From the NCBI RefSeq assembly GCF_910585425.1, contig NZ_CAJUCP010000002.1, positions 106,886 to 170,885 of the forward strand: a stretch of DNA of 64,000 nt. Direction: 5' to 3'. This document shows, in pieces, positions 8,157 through 17,915 of the stretch. The notes beneath the pieces are model-generated. The model searched no databases, had not been told where the DNA came from, and worked only from the letters and a program-made list of their open reading frames with translations. The DNA comes from an uncultured Acetatifactor sp. GTDB lineage: Bacteria > Bacillota > Clostridia > Lachnospirales > Lachnospiraceae. The first letter of the stretch is position 1, and every line of letters starts with the position of its first letter. Position numbers and translations under genes: made by a program.

Positions 8157-9029
8157 TCATTTTTTATGCAGGGATTTCCTGTACTCACCCGGCGGCATGC
8201 CCTCCCGGTTCTTAAAGGCCCTGCTCATGTTATACGCGTTCGTAAAGCCGCTGAGCTGCGCGATGTGCTCCAGGGTCATGTCCGTAGTCTTTAAGAGCCT
8301 GCGTATGTAGGCCATTTTTTCTTCCATGATTAGATCGTTGACGCTTTTTTGAGCCTGTGTCTGCAGAATCCTATTTAGATGCCTTGCGCTGATATGCGCA
8401 TATGCGGCGACCGTCTCTGTGGTAATGCCCTTGGACAGATTAGAGGCAATATAGTACCTTATATCCGAAACCAGGGATTCCTCGTTCACCTGCAGCCCCT
8501 CCGATGACGGCATGACCTGCCGGGAGAGCTCCAGCAGGAGCAGGCAGATATTGAGCGCCACGCCTGTGGGGAGATAAGGTTGGCTGTGCATCTGCCTTAT
8601 GCAGTCCTCCATATACTGCCGCAGCGGCTGGCTAGAGGCAATCGGCTTCCATGGCACTACATCCTTCATCGCGTTCCTGATATATCTGCCATCGAAGCCA
8701 ATCTCGGAAAAATCCAGATAGAAGCCTGCCACGAATTCTTTGTACTCCGGGGAAATCTCGAGAAAGGAATGGGGGCACTTTGAGGGGAGCAGAAGACAGT
8801 TCCCCTTTTCCAGGCGGGTCTCATGTCCGTCCACCTCCATCCTTACAAAACCCTCCAGGGCCACATGCAGCTCATAGAAGGAGTGGTGATGCCGCTTCAT
8901 GTTCCATTTTGAATCATGGGCACAGTCGCCCGTAATCCGCAGCCATACCACTGATATATTGACAAAGTCTGACTGTAGAGACCCTTTGTATTCTTTTTCG
9001 GGAAATTCCTCCGTTTTGAAGCCTGACAT
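8157..9029 (-). CDS. AraC family transcriptional regulator
   Basis: A 290-residue protein. The N-terminal half is a cupin-type sensor (RHHHSFYELHVALEG, then EKGNCLLLPSKCPHSF). The C-terminal half, about 185-285, carries the double helix-turn-helix of AraC/XylS regulators, ending HIAQLSGFTNAYNMSRAFKN. The start follows GGGAGG at good spacing. It is divergent from the sugar ABC operon at 9331, so it most likely controls that operon in response to the imported sugar or a breakdown product. Confidence 0.93.
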   Translation of the reverse strand: MSGFKTEEFPEKEYKGSLQSDFVNISVVWLRITGDCAHDSKWNMKRHHHSFYELHVALEGFVRMEVDGHETRLEKGNCLLLPSKCPHSFLEISPEYKEFVAGFYLDFSEIGFDGRYIRNAMKDVVPWKPIASSQPLRQYMEDCIRQMHSQPYLPTGVALNICLLLLELSRQVMPSSEGLQVNEESLVSDIRYYIASNLSKGITTETVAAYAHISARHLNRILQTQAQKSVNDLIMEEKMAYIRRLLKTTDMTLEHIAQLSGFTNAYNMSRAFKNREGMPPGEYRKSLHKK

Positions 9030-9330
9030 ATATCCTCCCCGACCTAGAAAATATCAATTGTTGCATCTGCGCAATAAGTAAAAATCCTTAACTTATTCTA
9101 CCATAATAGATGCGGGAAAGCAATCCTCCATATTCTTCAAGGCAAACAAAAATGATAAAATGCTAACCCAAGATGATATCTATATGTCTGACAAGGCTAT
9201 TTTATTTATGCCGCTCGCAGTGTATGATTTTCACTATAAATAGAAATCCTATCACAATATATTTGTATACATCAGACATGTACATTCAATAAACCGGAAT
9301 TATATAGCGCAGATTCGACAAGGAGGTTCT
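9030..9330. promoter_or_regulatory. Divergent intergenic region between araC-type gene and sugar operon
   Basis: About 300 bp without a gene. An 8-bp inverted repeat is present: ATGTCTGA at 9184-9191 and TCAGACAT at 9272-9279. The spacing is compatible with two AraC half-sites on the helix face near the operon promoter. I could not assign -35/-10 boxes with confidence. AAGGAGG at about 9320 is the ribosome binding site of the first permease gene. Confidence 0.4.
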
Positions 9331-10260
9331 ATGAAAGAAAAGATTATTTATTCAAAAAGGAAATTGCGGGTCCGTCTGAAACAGCACTGGCAACTCTATC
9401 TCCTGCTTGCTCCGCCCATGCTCTATCTGCTCATTTTCAACTATGCGCCGCTGTACGGACTGATCATCGCGTTCGAAGACTACAAGCCGTACCTGGGATA
9501 CCTGAAGAGCCCCTTTGTGGGATTGCAGAACTTTGCCCGGTTCTTCAACTCCAACAAATTCGGGCAGGTGCTTCCGAACACCGTCATCCTGGCGTTCTAT
9601 TCCCTGTTGGCAAGCTTTCCCTTCCCAATCATCCTGGCATTGTGCCTGAACTATATTCCTTCCACCAGGTTCAAGAAAGCCGTGCAGAACGTCACCTATG
9701 CGCCCCACTTCATTTCCACCGTGGTCATGGTGAGCATGCTGAACATTTTCTTTGCCCAGAGCACGGGGCTGGTGAACAATGTGCGGGACGCACTGGGTCT
9801 GGACAGGCTCCTGTTCATGGGAGAGGCGGGCGCCTTCCGCCATCTGTATGTGTGGAGCGGCATATGGCAGATGTGCGGCTGGGACAGCATCATCTACTTC
9901 GCGAGCCTGGCCGGAGTGGACGAGTCCCTGCATGAGGCCGCTATCGTAGATGGAGCTACCATCACACAGAGAATCCGCTTTATCGACCTCCCTTCCCTCA
10001 AGCCCACCATCGTCACGCTGTTCATCATGAATACCGGAAAAATCATGAGCATCGGCTTCGAAAAGGCATACCTGATGCAGAATTCGCTGAACCTGGAGAC
10101 CAGTGAGATCATCGCCACCTACGTGTATAAAATCGGCCTGCTGAACCAGCAGTACAGCTACTCCACGGCCATCAACCTGTTCAACTCCATCGTCAATCTA
10201 ATTCTGCTGCTGACTGTAAACGTCATTTCGAAAAAGCTGAGCGACACGAGCATCATCTGA
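9331..10260 (+). CDS. Sugar ABC transporter permease, LplB type
   Basis: A 309-residue membrane protein. It opens LLLAPPMLYLLIFNYAPLYG, typical of the LplB/YtepP class of carbohydrate permeases. The EAA loop is DESLHEAAIVDGATITQRIRF. Six membrane helices are expected. It starts behind AAGGAGG and is the first of five genes with short gaps. No ATPase gene is present in the operon; in this class a shared MsmK/MsmX-type ATPase encoded elsewhere usually powers transport. Confidence 0.95.
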   Translation: MKEKIIYSKRKLRVRLKQHWQLYLLLAPPMLYLLIFNYAPLYGLIIAFEDYKPYLGYLKSPFVGLQNFARFFNSNKFGQVLPNTVILAFYSLLASFPFPIILALCLNYIPSTRFKKAVQNVTYAPHFISTVVMVSMLNIFFAQSTGLVNNVRDALGLDRLLFMGEAGAFRHLYVWSGIWQMCGWDSIIYFASLAGVDESLHEAAIVDGATITQRIRFIDLPSLKPTIVTLFIMNTGKIMSIGFEKAYLMQNSLNLETSEIIATYVYKIGLLNQQYSYSTAINLFNSIVNLILLLTVNVISKKLSDTSII

Positions 10261-10279
10261 TGTCAGGAAGGACGAGTCA

Positions 10280-11155
10280 ATGAAAAGAAAATGTAAGGAA
10301 GACAAGATTTTTCTCATATGCAACACATTTTTGGCAATCCTCTTTCTGGCGGTCTGCCTGTACCCGCTATACTTCATCCTGATAGCATCCTTCAGCAATC
10401 CCGGGATGGTATCCGGCGGAAAGGTCTGGCTGTATCCAAGGGGAATCACGCTGGCCGGCTATGAGATGATGTTCACCAAGAACGAGATATGGACGGGCTA
10501 TGGCAATACCATCCTGTATACCCTGGTGGGCACCTTCATCAACCTGACGCTGACCGTGTCCGCGGGCTATGCGCTTTCCAGAAGGACGCTGCCATTCCGG
10601 CGCGGCATCAACCTGTATTTCCTTCTCCCCATGTTCATCAATGGCGGCCTGGTGCCAACCTACCTATTGATGAATGCGCTTCATCTGGTGAACACTTTCA
10701 CGATCATCGTACTGATGGGAGGGGTGAATGTCTGGAATTTCGTAATCTGCCGGACCTTTTTTGAGAACAATATCCCGGAGGAGATTCTGGATGCGGCCAG
10801 GATAGACGGAAGCAGCGAGCTGAATTTCTACTTCCGCATCGCCCTTCCCCTATCCAAGGCGATTCTGGCCGTCATGATCCTGTTCTTTGCGGTAGGGCAC
10901 TGGAACGGATACTACAACGCCATGATCTACCTGCGGGAAGAGAGCAGATACCCACTGCAGCTGGTGCTCCGCAATCTCCTGCTCACCACCCAGCTCTCGG
11001 CGGAGACCAGCGATTCCGGAATGGCGCAGCTGCTGAATCTGCAGAGCATGAAATACGGCGTCATCGTAATCGCCAGCGCTCCTGTGCTGATACTCTATCC
11101 GTTCATACAGAAATATTTCGTCAAAGGTGTTATGGTAGGCGCTATCAAAGGCTGA
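10280..11155 (+). CDS. Sugar ABC transporter permease, YtcP type
   Basis: A 291-residue second permease. It has the usual YtcP opening (FLAVCLYPLYFILIASFSNP), an EAA loop EEILDAARIDGSSELNFYFR and the typical C-terminal FIQKYFVKGVMVGAIKG. It lies 19 bp after the LplB-type gene, behind AGGAAGGAC. The two permeases form the heterodimeric channel for the lipoprotein encoded next. Confidence 0.95.
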   Translation: MKRKCKEDKIFLICNTFLAILFLAVCLYPLYFILIASFSNPGMVSGGKVWLYPRGITLAGYEMMFTKNEIWTGYGNTILYTLVGTFINLTLTVSAGYALSRRTLPFRRGINLYFLLPMFINGGLVPTYLLMNALHLVNTFTIIVLMGGVNVWNFVICRTFFENNIPEEILDAARIDGSSELNFYFRIALPLSKAILAVMILFFAVGHWNGYYNAMIYLREESRYPLQLVLRNLLLTTQLSAETSDSGMAQLLNLQSMKYGVIVIASAPVLILYPFIQKYFVKGVMVGAIKG

Positions 11156-11186
11156 CATATAAAACAGACAAAAAAGGAGGCAACTT

Positions 11187-12860
11187 ATGAAAACAAAAAA
11201 CACCAAAAGAGTCGCAAACCTTCTGGCAATCCCTCTGTCCCTCGCACTCATGCTCACGGGCTGCGGCGGCGAACCGTCCACCCAGGAGCCGGGCGCCGCG
11301 AAGGAGTCGGAGAGCAGCTCCGCTGCAGAGTCTTCCACTCCCTCAGAAGCAGCGGAAGGCGTAGTCAACAAGACCAATCTGGAAGGCCTTCCGATTGCGG
11401 CAGAACCCATCACGCTCACGGTAGGCGTGAGCGCTTCCAGCTCGTCTTTTCAGGGCGAGTGGGCAAGTCTGGACTGGATCAAACAGATCCAGGAGGTCAG
11501 CGGCATTACATTGGATTTCCGCGTCTACAACAGCAACGAGGACAAGAACCTGATGTTCACAAGCCGTGATTATCCCGATATCTCCTTCAATGTCGGGTCG
11601 GACAAGCAGATTCTGGATGCTGCCATGGGTGGGGACATCTATGCGCTGGACGAGCTGATCGACAGCTACGCGCCGACCTGGAAGGCTTATCTGGAGAAGG
11701 ACGACTATGCCAGAAAGGTTGTCACCATGAGCGATGGGCATATCTACAGCCTTCCCATCGTCCGGGACGAGCCCTCCAACGGCGGGCTGCGCGACCAGTG
11801 GCTGATTCAGAAGACCTGGCTGGACGAGCTGAACCTCCAGGTACCCACTACCACGGATGAATTTTACGAGGTGCTGAAGGCCTTCAAGGAGAATGCCGGA
11901 ACCGGGAGCATCCCCCAGGACGTGATTCCCTATTATACCTATGGAATCCTCAACAATGTGGGCGGCGCATTGGATATCATCAATTCATACGGCGTGCGGG
12001 TGGCCAACGAGCGCTATATGGTCACAGTGGACGACAGCGGAAAGGTGGAATTCAATTATGCCAATGAAGCCATCAAAGAGCCTCTGGCCTTTATCCGCAA
12101 GCTGTTCGAGGAAGGGCTGATTCCCGGAGAGTGCCTGACGGACGACTGGGATACCTATATCACCAAGACCCGCAGCACCCCCGCGGTGGTAGGCTCCTAT
12201 CACAGCTATCAGAACCCGGATGCCACCAATACGTCCATCGTGGCAATGGGGCCTCTGGATTCCGGGAACGGAAGCCAGCCCATGATCCGGAGCCAGACCA
12301 ATCATGTACAGCGCAATCACTTTACGATTTACAAAAACTGTGAGCATCCGGAAGCTGCCATGCGCCTTGCAGAGCTGATTGCCGATCCCGACTGGTCCAT
12401 ACAGGCCATGTACGGCATGTTCGGGGACACCTATCTCACCAAGAACGAGGACGGCAGCGTCATGATGCTCCCTTATGAGGCGGATGCCCAGGGCAAGGAC
12501 AGCGCTCCCATGAACAGGGTCCCCTTCCTGTTGGCCAAGGAAATGTTCGATACCTTCACCTATGCCGAAGGCTCTGCCCAGGCCCAGCGGGACAATGCCA
12601 TCAAAGACCAGTACAGCAAATATACGATTCCCACCGAAAACCTGTATCCCAATGTCATGTTCAGCACGGAGCAGGTTGACAGGCTGGCTGAGCTGAGCAC
12701 GGACATCGGTGATTATGTGCTCACCACTTACTCCACCTGGATGCTCAACGGGGGCATGGACGCTGGCTGGGACGCTTATATAGAACAGCTGGACAAGCTG
12801 GGGCTGGAGGAATACATTTCCATTCTCCAGGAGGCATTGGATGCCTTCAACGCAAATTAG
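11187..12860 (+). CDS. Extracellular solute-binding lipoprotein of the LplB/YtcP transporter
   Basis: A 557-residue protein. The signal peptide ends in the lipobox LMLTGCGG, so the mature protein begins at the lipidated cysteine. A Ser/Glu/Ala-rich linker follows, then a large periplasmic-binding fold. Length and gene order match the LipO-type binding proteins of complex-sugar ABC importers. It starts behind AAAGGAGG and should present the ligand to the two permeases upstream. The ligand is unknown; the genes downstream suggest an acidic or acylated amino sugar, but that is inference. Confidence 0.93.
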   Translation: MKTKNTKRVANLLAIPLSLALMLTGCGGEPSTQEPGAAKESESSSAAESSTPSEAAEGVVNKTNLEGLPIAAEPITLTVGVSASSSSFQGEWASLDWIKQIQEVSGITLDFRVYNSNEDKNLMFTSRDYPDISFNVGSDKQILDAAMGGDIYALDELIDSYAPTWKAYLEKDDYARKVVTMSDGHIYSLPIVRDEPSNGGLRDQWLIQKTWLDELNLQVPTTTDEFYEVLKAFKENAGTGSIPQDVIPYYTYGILNNVGGALDIINSYGVRVANERYMVTVDDSGKVEFNYANEAIKEPLAFIRKLFEEGLIPGECLTDDWDTYITKTRSTPAVVGSYHSYQNPDATNTSIVAMGPLDSGNGSQPMIRSQTNHVQRNHFTIYKNCEHPEAAMRLAELIADPDWSIQAMYGMFGDTYLTKNEDGSVMMLPYEADAQGKDSAPMNRVPFLLAKEMFDTFTYAEGSAQAQRDNAIKDQYSKYTIPTENLYPNVMFSTEQVDRLAELSTDIGDYVLTTYSTWMLNGGMDAGWDAYIEQLDKLGLEEYISILQEALDAFNAN

Positions 12861-12893
12861 GGCGGCAGGACAGCACGCCAAAGGGGGACAATT

Positions 12894-13838
12894 ATGCAGC
12901 GACATATCAGAGACGGCATCTATCCTACGATGATAGCGCCTTATGCCAGCGATGGCCGATTGGATGAAGAAGCTCTCAGGAAGCTTGTACGGTGGTATGG
13001 CAAGAAGGGCTGCCAGGGGATTTTCGCAGCCTGCCAGTCAAGCGAAGTGTTTTATCTTTCTATGGAAGAACGGAAAAGAATGGTAGAGGTCGTAAAGGAC
13101 GAGGCTTCAAGGCAGGAGGAAGGGGCATCCATGACGATAGTCGCCTCCGGACATGTCTCCGAGTCCATAGAAGCCCAGGCCGAGGAACTGATGACAATAC
13201 ATGAGGCAGGCGCCGATGCCGTCATCCTGATCTCCAACCGGATGGACATTCCGAATACAGGAACAGGGGCCTGGGTCAGGGATTTGGAAAAGCTGCTGTA
13301 CAGACTGCCTTCCGACATAAAGCTGGGCGTTTATGAATGCCCGACTCCCTACAAAAGGCTGCTGGACGATGAGATGCTGCAGACTATAAGGGATACCGGC
13401 AGGTTCTATTTCTTCAAGGATACCTGCTGCGATCCCGGCCTGCTTGAGAAAAGGGCTGTCCTCCTGAAGGGCAGCACCTTGAAGCTCTTCAACGCCAATG
13501 CCCAGACCTTCCTGGCCTCCCTGCAGCATGGCTACAGCGGCTACTGCGGAATCATGGCGAATTTCCATCCGGAACTCTATGTATGGCTCCACCAGCACTA
13601 TCAGTTACTTGCGGAGGAGGCGGACCTGCTGGAGGATATCCTGTCCATGGCAGCGTTTACGGAGGCCCTGCCCTATCCGGTCACCGCAAAGCACTATCTG
13701 AGCCAGTATGAGGACATTCCGATGACAGCGATCAGCCGCTCCTGCGGCCGGGAACTGGAAACCTACGACAAGCTCATTCTGGAACAGCTCTACAGACTAA
13801 GCCGGCACTATAGCCAAAGACTGGCGGAAAGGACATAA
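12894..13838 (+). CDS. Dihydrodipicolinate synthase/N-acetylneuraminate lyase family aldolase
   Basis: A 314-residue TIM-barrel protein of the DapA/NanA superfamily. The catalytic tyrosine is in LGVYECPTPYK (the Y-x-x-P motif). The Schiff-base lysine is probably that of YFFKDTCC. It lies in the sugar-import operon, directly before a sialidase-like gene and 2 bp from it. This favours aldol cleavage of an imported 2-keto sugar acid over lysine synthesis. The usual GTTGE phosphate loop is replaced by AACQSSEVF, so the substrate may differ from pyruvate/aspartate-semialdehyde chemistry. Confidence 0.88.
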   Translation: MQRHIRDGIYPTMIAPYASDGRLDEEALRKLVRWYGKKGCQGIFAACQSSEVFYLSMEERKRMVEVVKDEASRQEEGASMTIVASGHVSESIEAQAEELMTIHEAGADAVILISNRMDIPNTGTGAWVRDLEKLLYRLPSDIKLGVYECPTPYKRLLDDEMLQTIRDTGRFYFFKDTCCDPGLLEKRAVLLKGSTLKLFNANAQTFLASLQHGYSGYCGIMANFHPELYVWLHQHYQLLAEEADLLEDILSMAAFTEALPYPVTAKHYLSQYEDIPMTAISRSCGRELETYDKLILEQLYRLSRHYSQRLAERT

Positions 13839-13840
13839 TC

Positions 13841-15172
13841 ATGAAAGGCAACAGCAACTGGAATTACAGGCCATATCTTCCGGCAAACAGATATTCTGAA
13901 CGGGGCAATCCCTTCATCTGCCGCCTGGCACCGCGGGAAACCGACTGCGAGGCAGAATGGCTGGGCGAGGGGGATTCCTTCACCCTCTGCTATTCCCTGC
14001 GCGGGCAGGATTCCTTCACTCAGGTGCAGACGGATACCCACTTTTATCGAATCGAGAACCTACAGGCAGACAGGGAATATGAACTATATGTGGTGGATCA
14101 CAAGGGCAGACAGAGCCCCATCCGCCTGATACGGACAGGGGAGTGCGTGGGGACAATCGTAAACTACCTGCACCCTGAGGACACCGTGTATGGCTTCTCG
14201 GGACAGTATCTCTGCTCCCCCTCCATCATACGGCTTCCGGGCGGCTCGCTTCTGGCCTCCATGGATGTGTTCCGTGGAAACGCCCCCCAGAACCTGCAGC
14301 TCCTATTCGGCTCTGATGACGGCGGCGGCCACTGGCACTATGTCACGGACATTTTCCCCTGTTTCTGGGGGAAGCTGTTCTGGCATCAGGAAAAGCTCTT
14401 TATGCTCGGCGTGTCCAGGGAATACGGCGATCTGCTGATCGGGTGCTCCGAGGATTTGGGCAGGAGCTGGGGCACCCCCACCGTCATCCTGCGCGGATCG
14501 TCTTCCTCCGCGGAGGACGGAAACCACCGGGCGCCCATGTGCGTGTTGCACAGCCACGGCAGATTGTGGACAGGGACGGAGTATGGCTCCTGGCATAACC
14601 GGCAGTTCTATGCCTCTCTGCTGTCCATAGAGGAAGGCGCCGACCCAATGGTGGCCGCCAACTGGAGCCTCACAGAATTCGTCCATCCGGACGTGGCGTT
14701 CCATGCGGACCTATCCGGAACGCCGGGCGGAATCGAAGGAAATGCCGTAGAGCTTCCGGACGGAAAGGTGGTGGACTTCCTCCGCTATGAAAAAGACAAG
14801 GCCCTCCTGCTGGAAGCGGCCCCGGAGGATCCGGAAGCCCCCATGACAGCGCAGCGCATCGTGGACTTCCCATTGGGCCATACCAAATTCGACATCGAAA
14901 GGCATACAAGCGGCGTATACTACGCCTGCGGGAACCCCTTCCCCGGAAGAACTGTGCTGGCCCTGTATTCCTCCCGGGATTTCGTCCACTGGAAAAGGGA
15001 GGCAGATGTGATAAACCGCTCGGAATATGACATAAAGGAAATCGGATTCCAGTATCCCTCTATCTGCTTTGACGGCGATGACATCCTGATTTTGAGCCGC
15101 ACGGCCTGGAACTGCCCCCATAATTTCCATGACAGTAATTTCATTACCTTCCACAGGCTTTCCCTGACCTGA
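13841..15172 (+). CDS. Sialidase-like beta-propeller protein, apparently cytoplasmic
   Basis: A 443-residue protein with Asp-box (BNR) motifs: SDDGGGHWHY, and SEDLGRSWGTP about 40 residues later. A third region, SRDFVHWKRE, is near the C-terminus. These fit the six-bladed propeller of sialidases/neuraminidases and related BNR hydrolases. There is no signal peptide, so it should act inside the cell on an imported glycan. The first ~100 residues form a small extra domain. It is the last gene of the ABC operon, starting 2 bp after the aldolase. Activity on sialic acid is possible but unproven. Confidence 0.8.
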   Translation: MKGNSNWNYRPYLPANRYSERGNPFICRLAPRETDCEAEWLGEGDSFTLCYSLRGQDSFTQVQTDTHFYRIENLQADREYELYVVDHKGRQSPIRLIRTGECVGTIVNYLHPEDTVYGFSGQYLCSPSIIRLPGGSLLASMDVFRGNAPQNLQLLFGSDDGGGHWHYVTDIFPCFWGKLFWHQEKLFMLGVSREYGDLLIGCSEDLGRSWGTPTVILRGSSSSAEDGNHRAPMCVLHSHGRLWTGTEYGSWHNRQFYASLLSIEEGADPMVAANWSLTEFVHPDVAFHADLSGTPGGIEGNAVELPDGKVVDFLRYEKDKALLLEAAPEDPEAPMTAQRIVDFPLGHTKFDIERHTSGVYYACGNPFPGRTVLALYSSRDFVHWKREADVINRSEYDIKEIGFQYPSICFDGDDILILSRTAWNCPHNFHDSNFITFHRLSLT

Positions 15173-15182
15173 AAGCCCAGGA

Positions 15183-15211
15183 CCGCACCGGGGTTCCACT
15201 TCCCGGTGCGG
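15183..15211. terminator. GC-rich hairpin between convergent genes
   Basis: CCGCACCGGG (15183-15192) and CCCGGTGCGG (15202-15211) form a 10-bp perfect stem just after the sugar operon and just before the end of the convergent 67-codon gene. There is no good T-run on either side, so assignment as a terminator rests mainly on position. Confidence 0.45.
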
Positions 15212-15220
15212 CCCTGCCCT

Positions 15221-15424
15221 TCAATCCTCCAGCACGTCAAAGGCCGTACCGCAGGCCCAAGGGCTTCCCACATCGCAACGGCCATGGTGGTACCGACGAG
15301 CCACTACCTCTCCCTGTCCCTCCACTACGTCCAGCTTTATCCGGCTGTCCCCTGCCTGGGTACGGCCGTCCAGCAGGGCAATCAGCGCATCTACATCATT
15401 TTCCTGTATTTTCCTGTTCTCCAT
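15221..15424 (-). CDS. Small uncharacterised protein, 67 residues
   Basis: The ATG at 15424 is placed by an excellent GAGGAGG at 6-bp spacing; the frame is open further upstream to 15478 but without a better site. The protein starts MENRKIQENDVDALIALLDG and ends with a Gly/Cys-containing stretch. It has no membrane segment or signal peptide and resembles short conserved hypothetical proteins of Clostridia. Function is unknown. Confidence 0.65.
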   Translation of the reverse strand: MENRKIQENDVDALIALLDGRTQAGDSRIKLDVVEGQGEVVARRYHHGRCDVGSPWACGTAFDVLED

Positions 15425-15619
15425 CGTTTCCTCCTCATCCTTTCCAAAATACTCATGGCATAGCATCTGGTACAGCATTTATCGGTATAGCATTTATCCG
15501 CTCCATCCCTTGCAAAGAATCCCTTCCTATGATAAAATGACACCGTCTACAGCAACGTGATAGCAAAGGCATTGCGCCCCGCGCGCCATCACATCCAACG
15601 AGAAAAACGAGGAATCCAA

Positions 15620-16963
15620 ATGAATGAACTGAAGCTGAACAACAAGCGGACCGTCCTGGTGGGCCTGGCCTTCCTGTCCATCTGCTCCTTCTGGCAGATG
15701 TACGACAGCGTGGTGCCCCTGATCCTGCGGGAGACCTTCGGCATGGACGAGTCCCTGACGGGCATCATCATGGCCGCGGACAATATACTGGCCCTGTTCC
15801 TGCTGCCCTTCTTCGGCGGGCTGTCGGATCGGACCAGCTCCCGGCTGGGCCGCCGCACGCCATATATCATCGCGGGCACCGCAGCCGCCGTCATCCTGAT
15901 GAACCTGCTGCCCGCGCTGGACAACAGCTACTCCCAGGCGGCCGCGCCCTTCAAGCTTGTGGCCTTCGTCATCGTGCTGGGGCTGCTGCTGGTGGCCATG
16001 GGAACCTACCGCTCTCCCGCCGTGGCCCTGATGCCCGACGTGACGGCAAAGCCCCTGCGCAGCAAGGCCAACGCCATCATCAACCTGATGGGGGCCGTGG
16101 GCGGCATCCTGTATCTGGGGGTGGCGGCGGTGCTCTACCCCACGGCGAAGGTATCCCAGCTTGCCCATGTGGACTACCGGCCCCTGTTCGTCATCGTCTC
16201 CGCGATTATGGCTGCGGCGGTCATCGTGCTCCTGCTCACGATCAGGGAGCCTGCCCTGGCCGCGGAGAACCAGGCCCTGGAGAAGCGCCATCCCGAGTGG
16301 AACCTGGCCCAGGACGACGGGCACGGCAGCGAGACCCTTCCCGGGCCGGTGAAGCGCAGCCTCTGTTTCCTGCTGGCCTCCATCGCCCTGTGGTTCATCG
16401 GCTACAACGGCGTCACCACCTGGTTCACCACCTATGTGTCCCAGGTCATGGGCGAGGGGCTGGGCGGCGCGTCCACCTGCCTCCTGGTGGCCACCGCAGG
16501 GGCAATCGTCTCCTATATCCCCATCGGTATCCTGGCCTCGAAGTTCGGCCGGAAGAAGACCATACACGCCGGCATCATCCTGCTGGCCGCCTGCTTCCTG
16601 GCGGGATTCTTCCTGACCACCCTGTTCTCCTCCATCAATGCCGTCATGTATGTGGCCTTCGCCCTGGTGGGGCTGGCCTGGGCGGCCATCAACGTGAACT
16701 CCCTGCCCATGGTGGTGGAGATGTGCCGGGGCGGGGACGTGGGCAAGTTCACGGGATATTATTACACAGCCTCCATGCTGGCCCAGGTGATCACGCCGGT
16801 GGTGGCAGGTTCTTTGATGAAAAGCATCAGCTACCAGATCCTCTTCCCCTATGCCGCCTTCTTCGTGATGCTCAGCTTCCTCACCATGTGCTTCGTGCGC
16901 CACGGGGACAGCAAGGCCCAGGCCAAGAAGGGGCTGGAGGCTTTCGAGGATATGGACGACTGA
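15620..16963 (+). CDS. Major facilitator superfamily transporter
   Basis: A 447-residue protein with 12 predicted membrane helices. The signature loop between helices 2 and 3 is GLSDRTSSRLGRRTPYIIAG, close to the SLC45/GPH-like sugar carriers, and a second basic loop is SKFGRKKTIH. The frame opens at 15557, but the ATG at 15620 is preceded by GAGGAAT, and the membrane protein begins there. The next gene on this strand is a glycerophosphodiesterase 80 bp downstream. The substrate is unknown; a sugar or organic solute is likely. Confidence 0.9.
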   Translation: MNELKLNNKRTVLVGLAFLSICSFWQMYDSVVPLILRETFGMDESLTGIIMAADNILALFLLPFFGGLSDRTSSRLGRRTPYIIAGTAAAVILMNLLPALDNSYSQAAAPFKLVAFVIVLGLLLVAMGTYRSPAVALMPDVTAKPLRSKANAIINLMGAVGGILYLGVAAVLYPTAKVSQLAHVDYRPLFVIVSAIMAAAVIVLLLTIREPALAAENQALEKRHPEWNLAQDDGHGSETLPGPVKRSLCFLLASIALWFIGYNGVTTWFTTYVSQVMGEGLGGASTCLLVATAGAIVSYIPIGILASKFGRKKTIHAGIILLAACFLAGFFLTTLFSSINAVMYVAFALVGLAWAAINVNSLPMVVEMCRGGDVGKFTGYYYTASMLAQVITPVVAGSLMKSISYQILFPYAAFFVMLSFLTMCFVRHGDSKAQAKKGLEAFEDMDD

Positions 16964-17045
16964 TGTCCCCCGCCAGGCTGCCGGGAGGGCCCGGAGCCGG
17001 CAATAGAATTTTTATTTGTAATATCAGAAAGAAAGGTGCGTTCCA

Positions 17046-17873
17046 ATGATAATCATATGCAGGATACTGTTGGCAGCATTCATTGTAGTCATACTCTGGT
17101 GCCTGATGCTGCTGCCCAGACGGGGGCACTTCGGCTGGGACAGGCTGGCGGACGCCAGATATGCCCACCGGGGGCTCCACGACATGAAGCAGAATATCCC
17201 CGAGAATTCTATGACGGCCTTCCGCCGCGCCGTGGAGAGCGGCTTCGGGGCGGAGCTGGACGTCCATCTCATGGCAGACGGCCATCTGGCGGTGGTCCAC
17301 GACAGCGACTTGAGCCGGGTCTGCGGCAGGAGCGCAGTCATCGAGAACCTGCGGGCGGAGGACCTGAAGGACTATCCTCTGCTGGGCAGCGGCGAGTCCA
17401 TCCCCCTGCTTCCGGAGGTCCTGGCATTGTTCGAAAAAAAGACTCCCCTGATCATCGAGCTGAAGGTGGAGCACGGCAATGCCTCTGCCCTCACGGACGC
17501 GGTGATGGCGCTCCTGCGGGGCTGGGAGGGCACCTATTGCATCGAGTCCTTCCACCCGGCGGTGCTGCTGCATCTGAAGAAGCATTATCCCAATGTCATC
17601 CGGGGACAGCTGTCGGAAAATTTCCTGCGCACCAATGATGCCGGGACCCTTACATGGCCTGTGCGGGCCGTGCTGACCCTGCTGCTGACCTCCTTCGCCA
17701 CCCGGCCGGACTTCATCGCCTACAACTACATAGACCGCTCCTGCCCCAGCCTGCGGCTGATGAAACGGCTCTACGGCGTCCATGAGGTGGGCTGGACAAT
17801 CCGCAGCAAGGAAATCCTGGAGCGCCTGGAGCAGCAGGGGGTCATGCCCATCTTCGAGGGCTTCCTGCCATAG
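17046..17873 (+). CDS. Membrane-anchored glycerophosphodiester phosphodiesterase
   Basis: A 275-residue protein with one N-terminal membrane helix (about residues 3-22) followed by a GDPD domain. Catalytic motifs are AHRGLHD, the metal ligands in AELDVHL, and VVHDSDL. Lysine in IIELKVEHG fits the conserved E-x-K. The domain should hydrolyse glycerophosphodiesters from phospholipids or teichoic acid. A second, soluble GDPD lies at 33416-34162. The gene converges with the nucleotide pyrophosphatase gene. Confidence 0.92.
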   Translation: MIIICRILLAAFIVVILWCLMLLPRRGHFGWDRLADARYAHRGLHDMKQNIPENSMTAFRRAVESGFGAELDVHLMADGHLAVVHDSDLSRVCGRSAVIENLRAEDLKDYPLLGSGESIPLLPEVLALFEKKTPLIIELKVEHGNASALTDAVMALLRGWEGTYCIESFHPAVLLHLKKHYPNVIRGQLSENFLRTNDAGTLTWPVRAVLTLLLTSFATRPDFIAYNYIDRSCPSLRLMKRLYGVHEVGWTIRSKEILERLEQQGVMPIFEGFLP

Positions 17874-17915
17874 GCTGTCAGGGGTGCCGCCAATGCCACC
17901 CACTGCGCAGCCCGC

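Noticed and set aside
15527..17903. Long antisense frames opposite the MFS and GDPD genes
   Set aside because: Both overlap fully supported genes on the other strand and show no domains.
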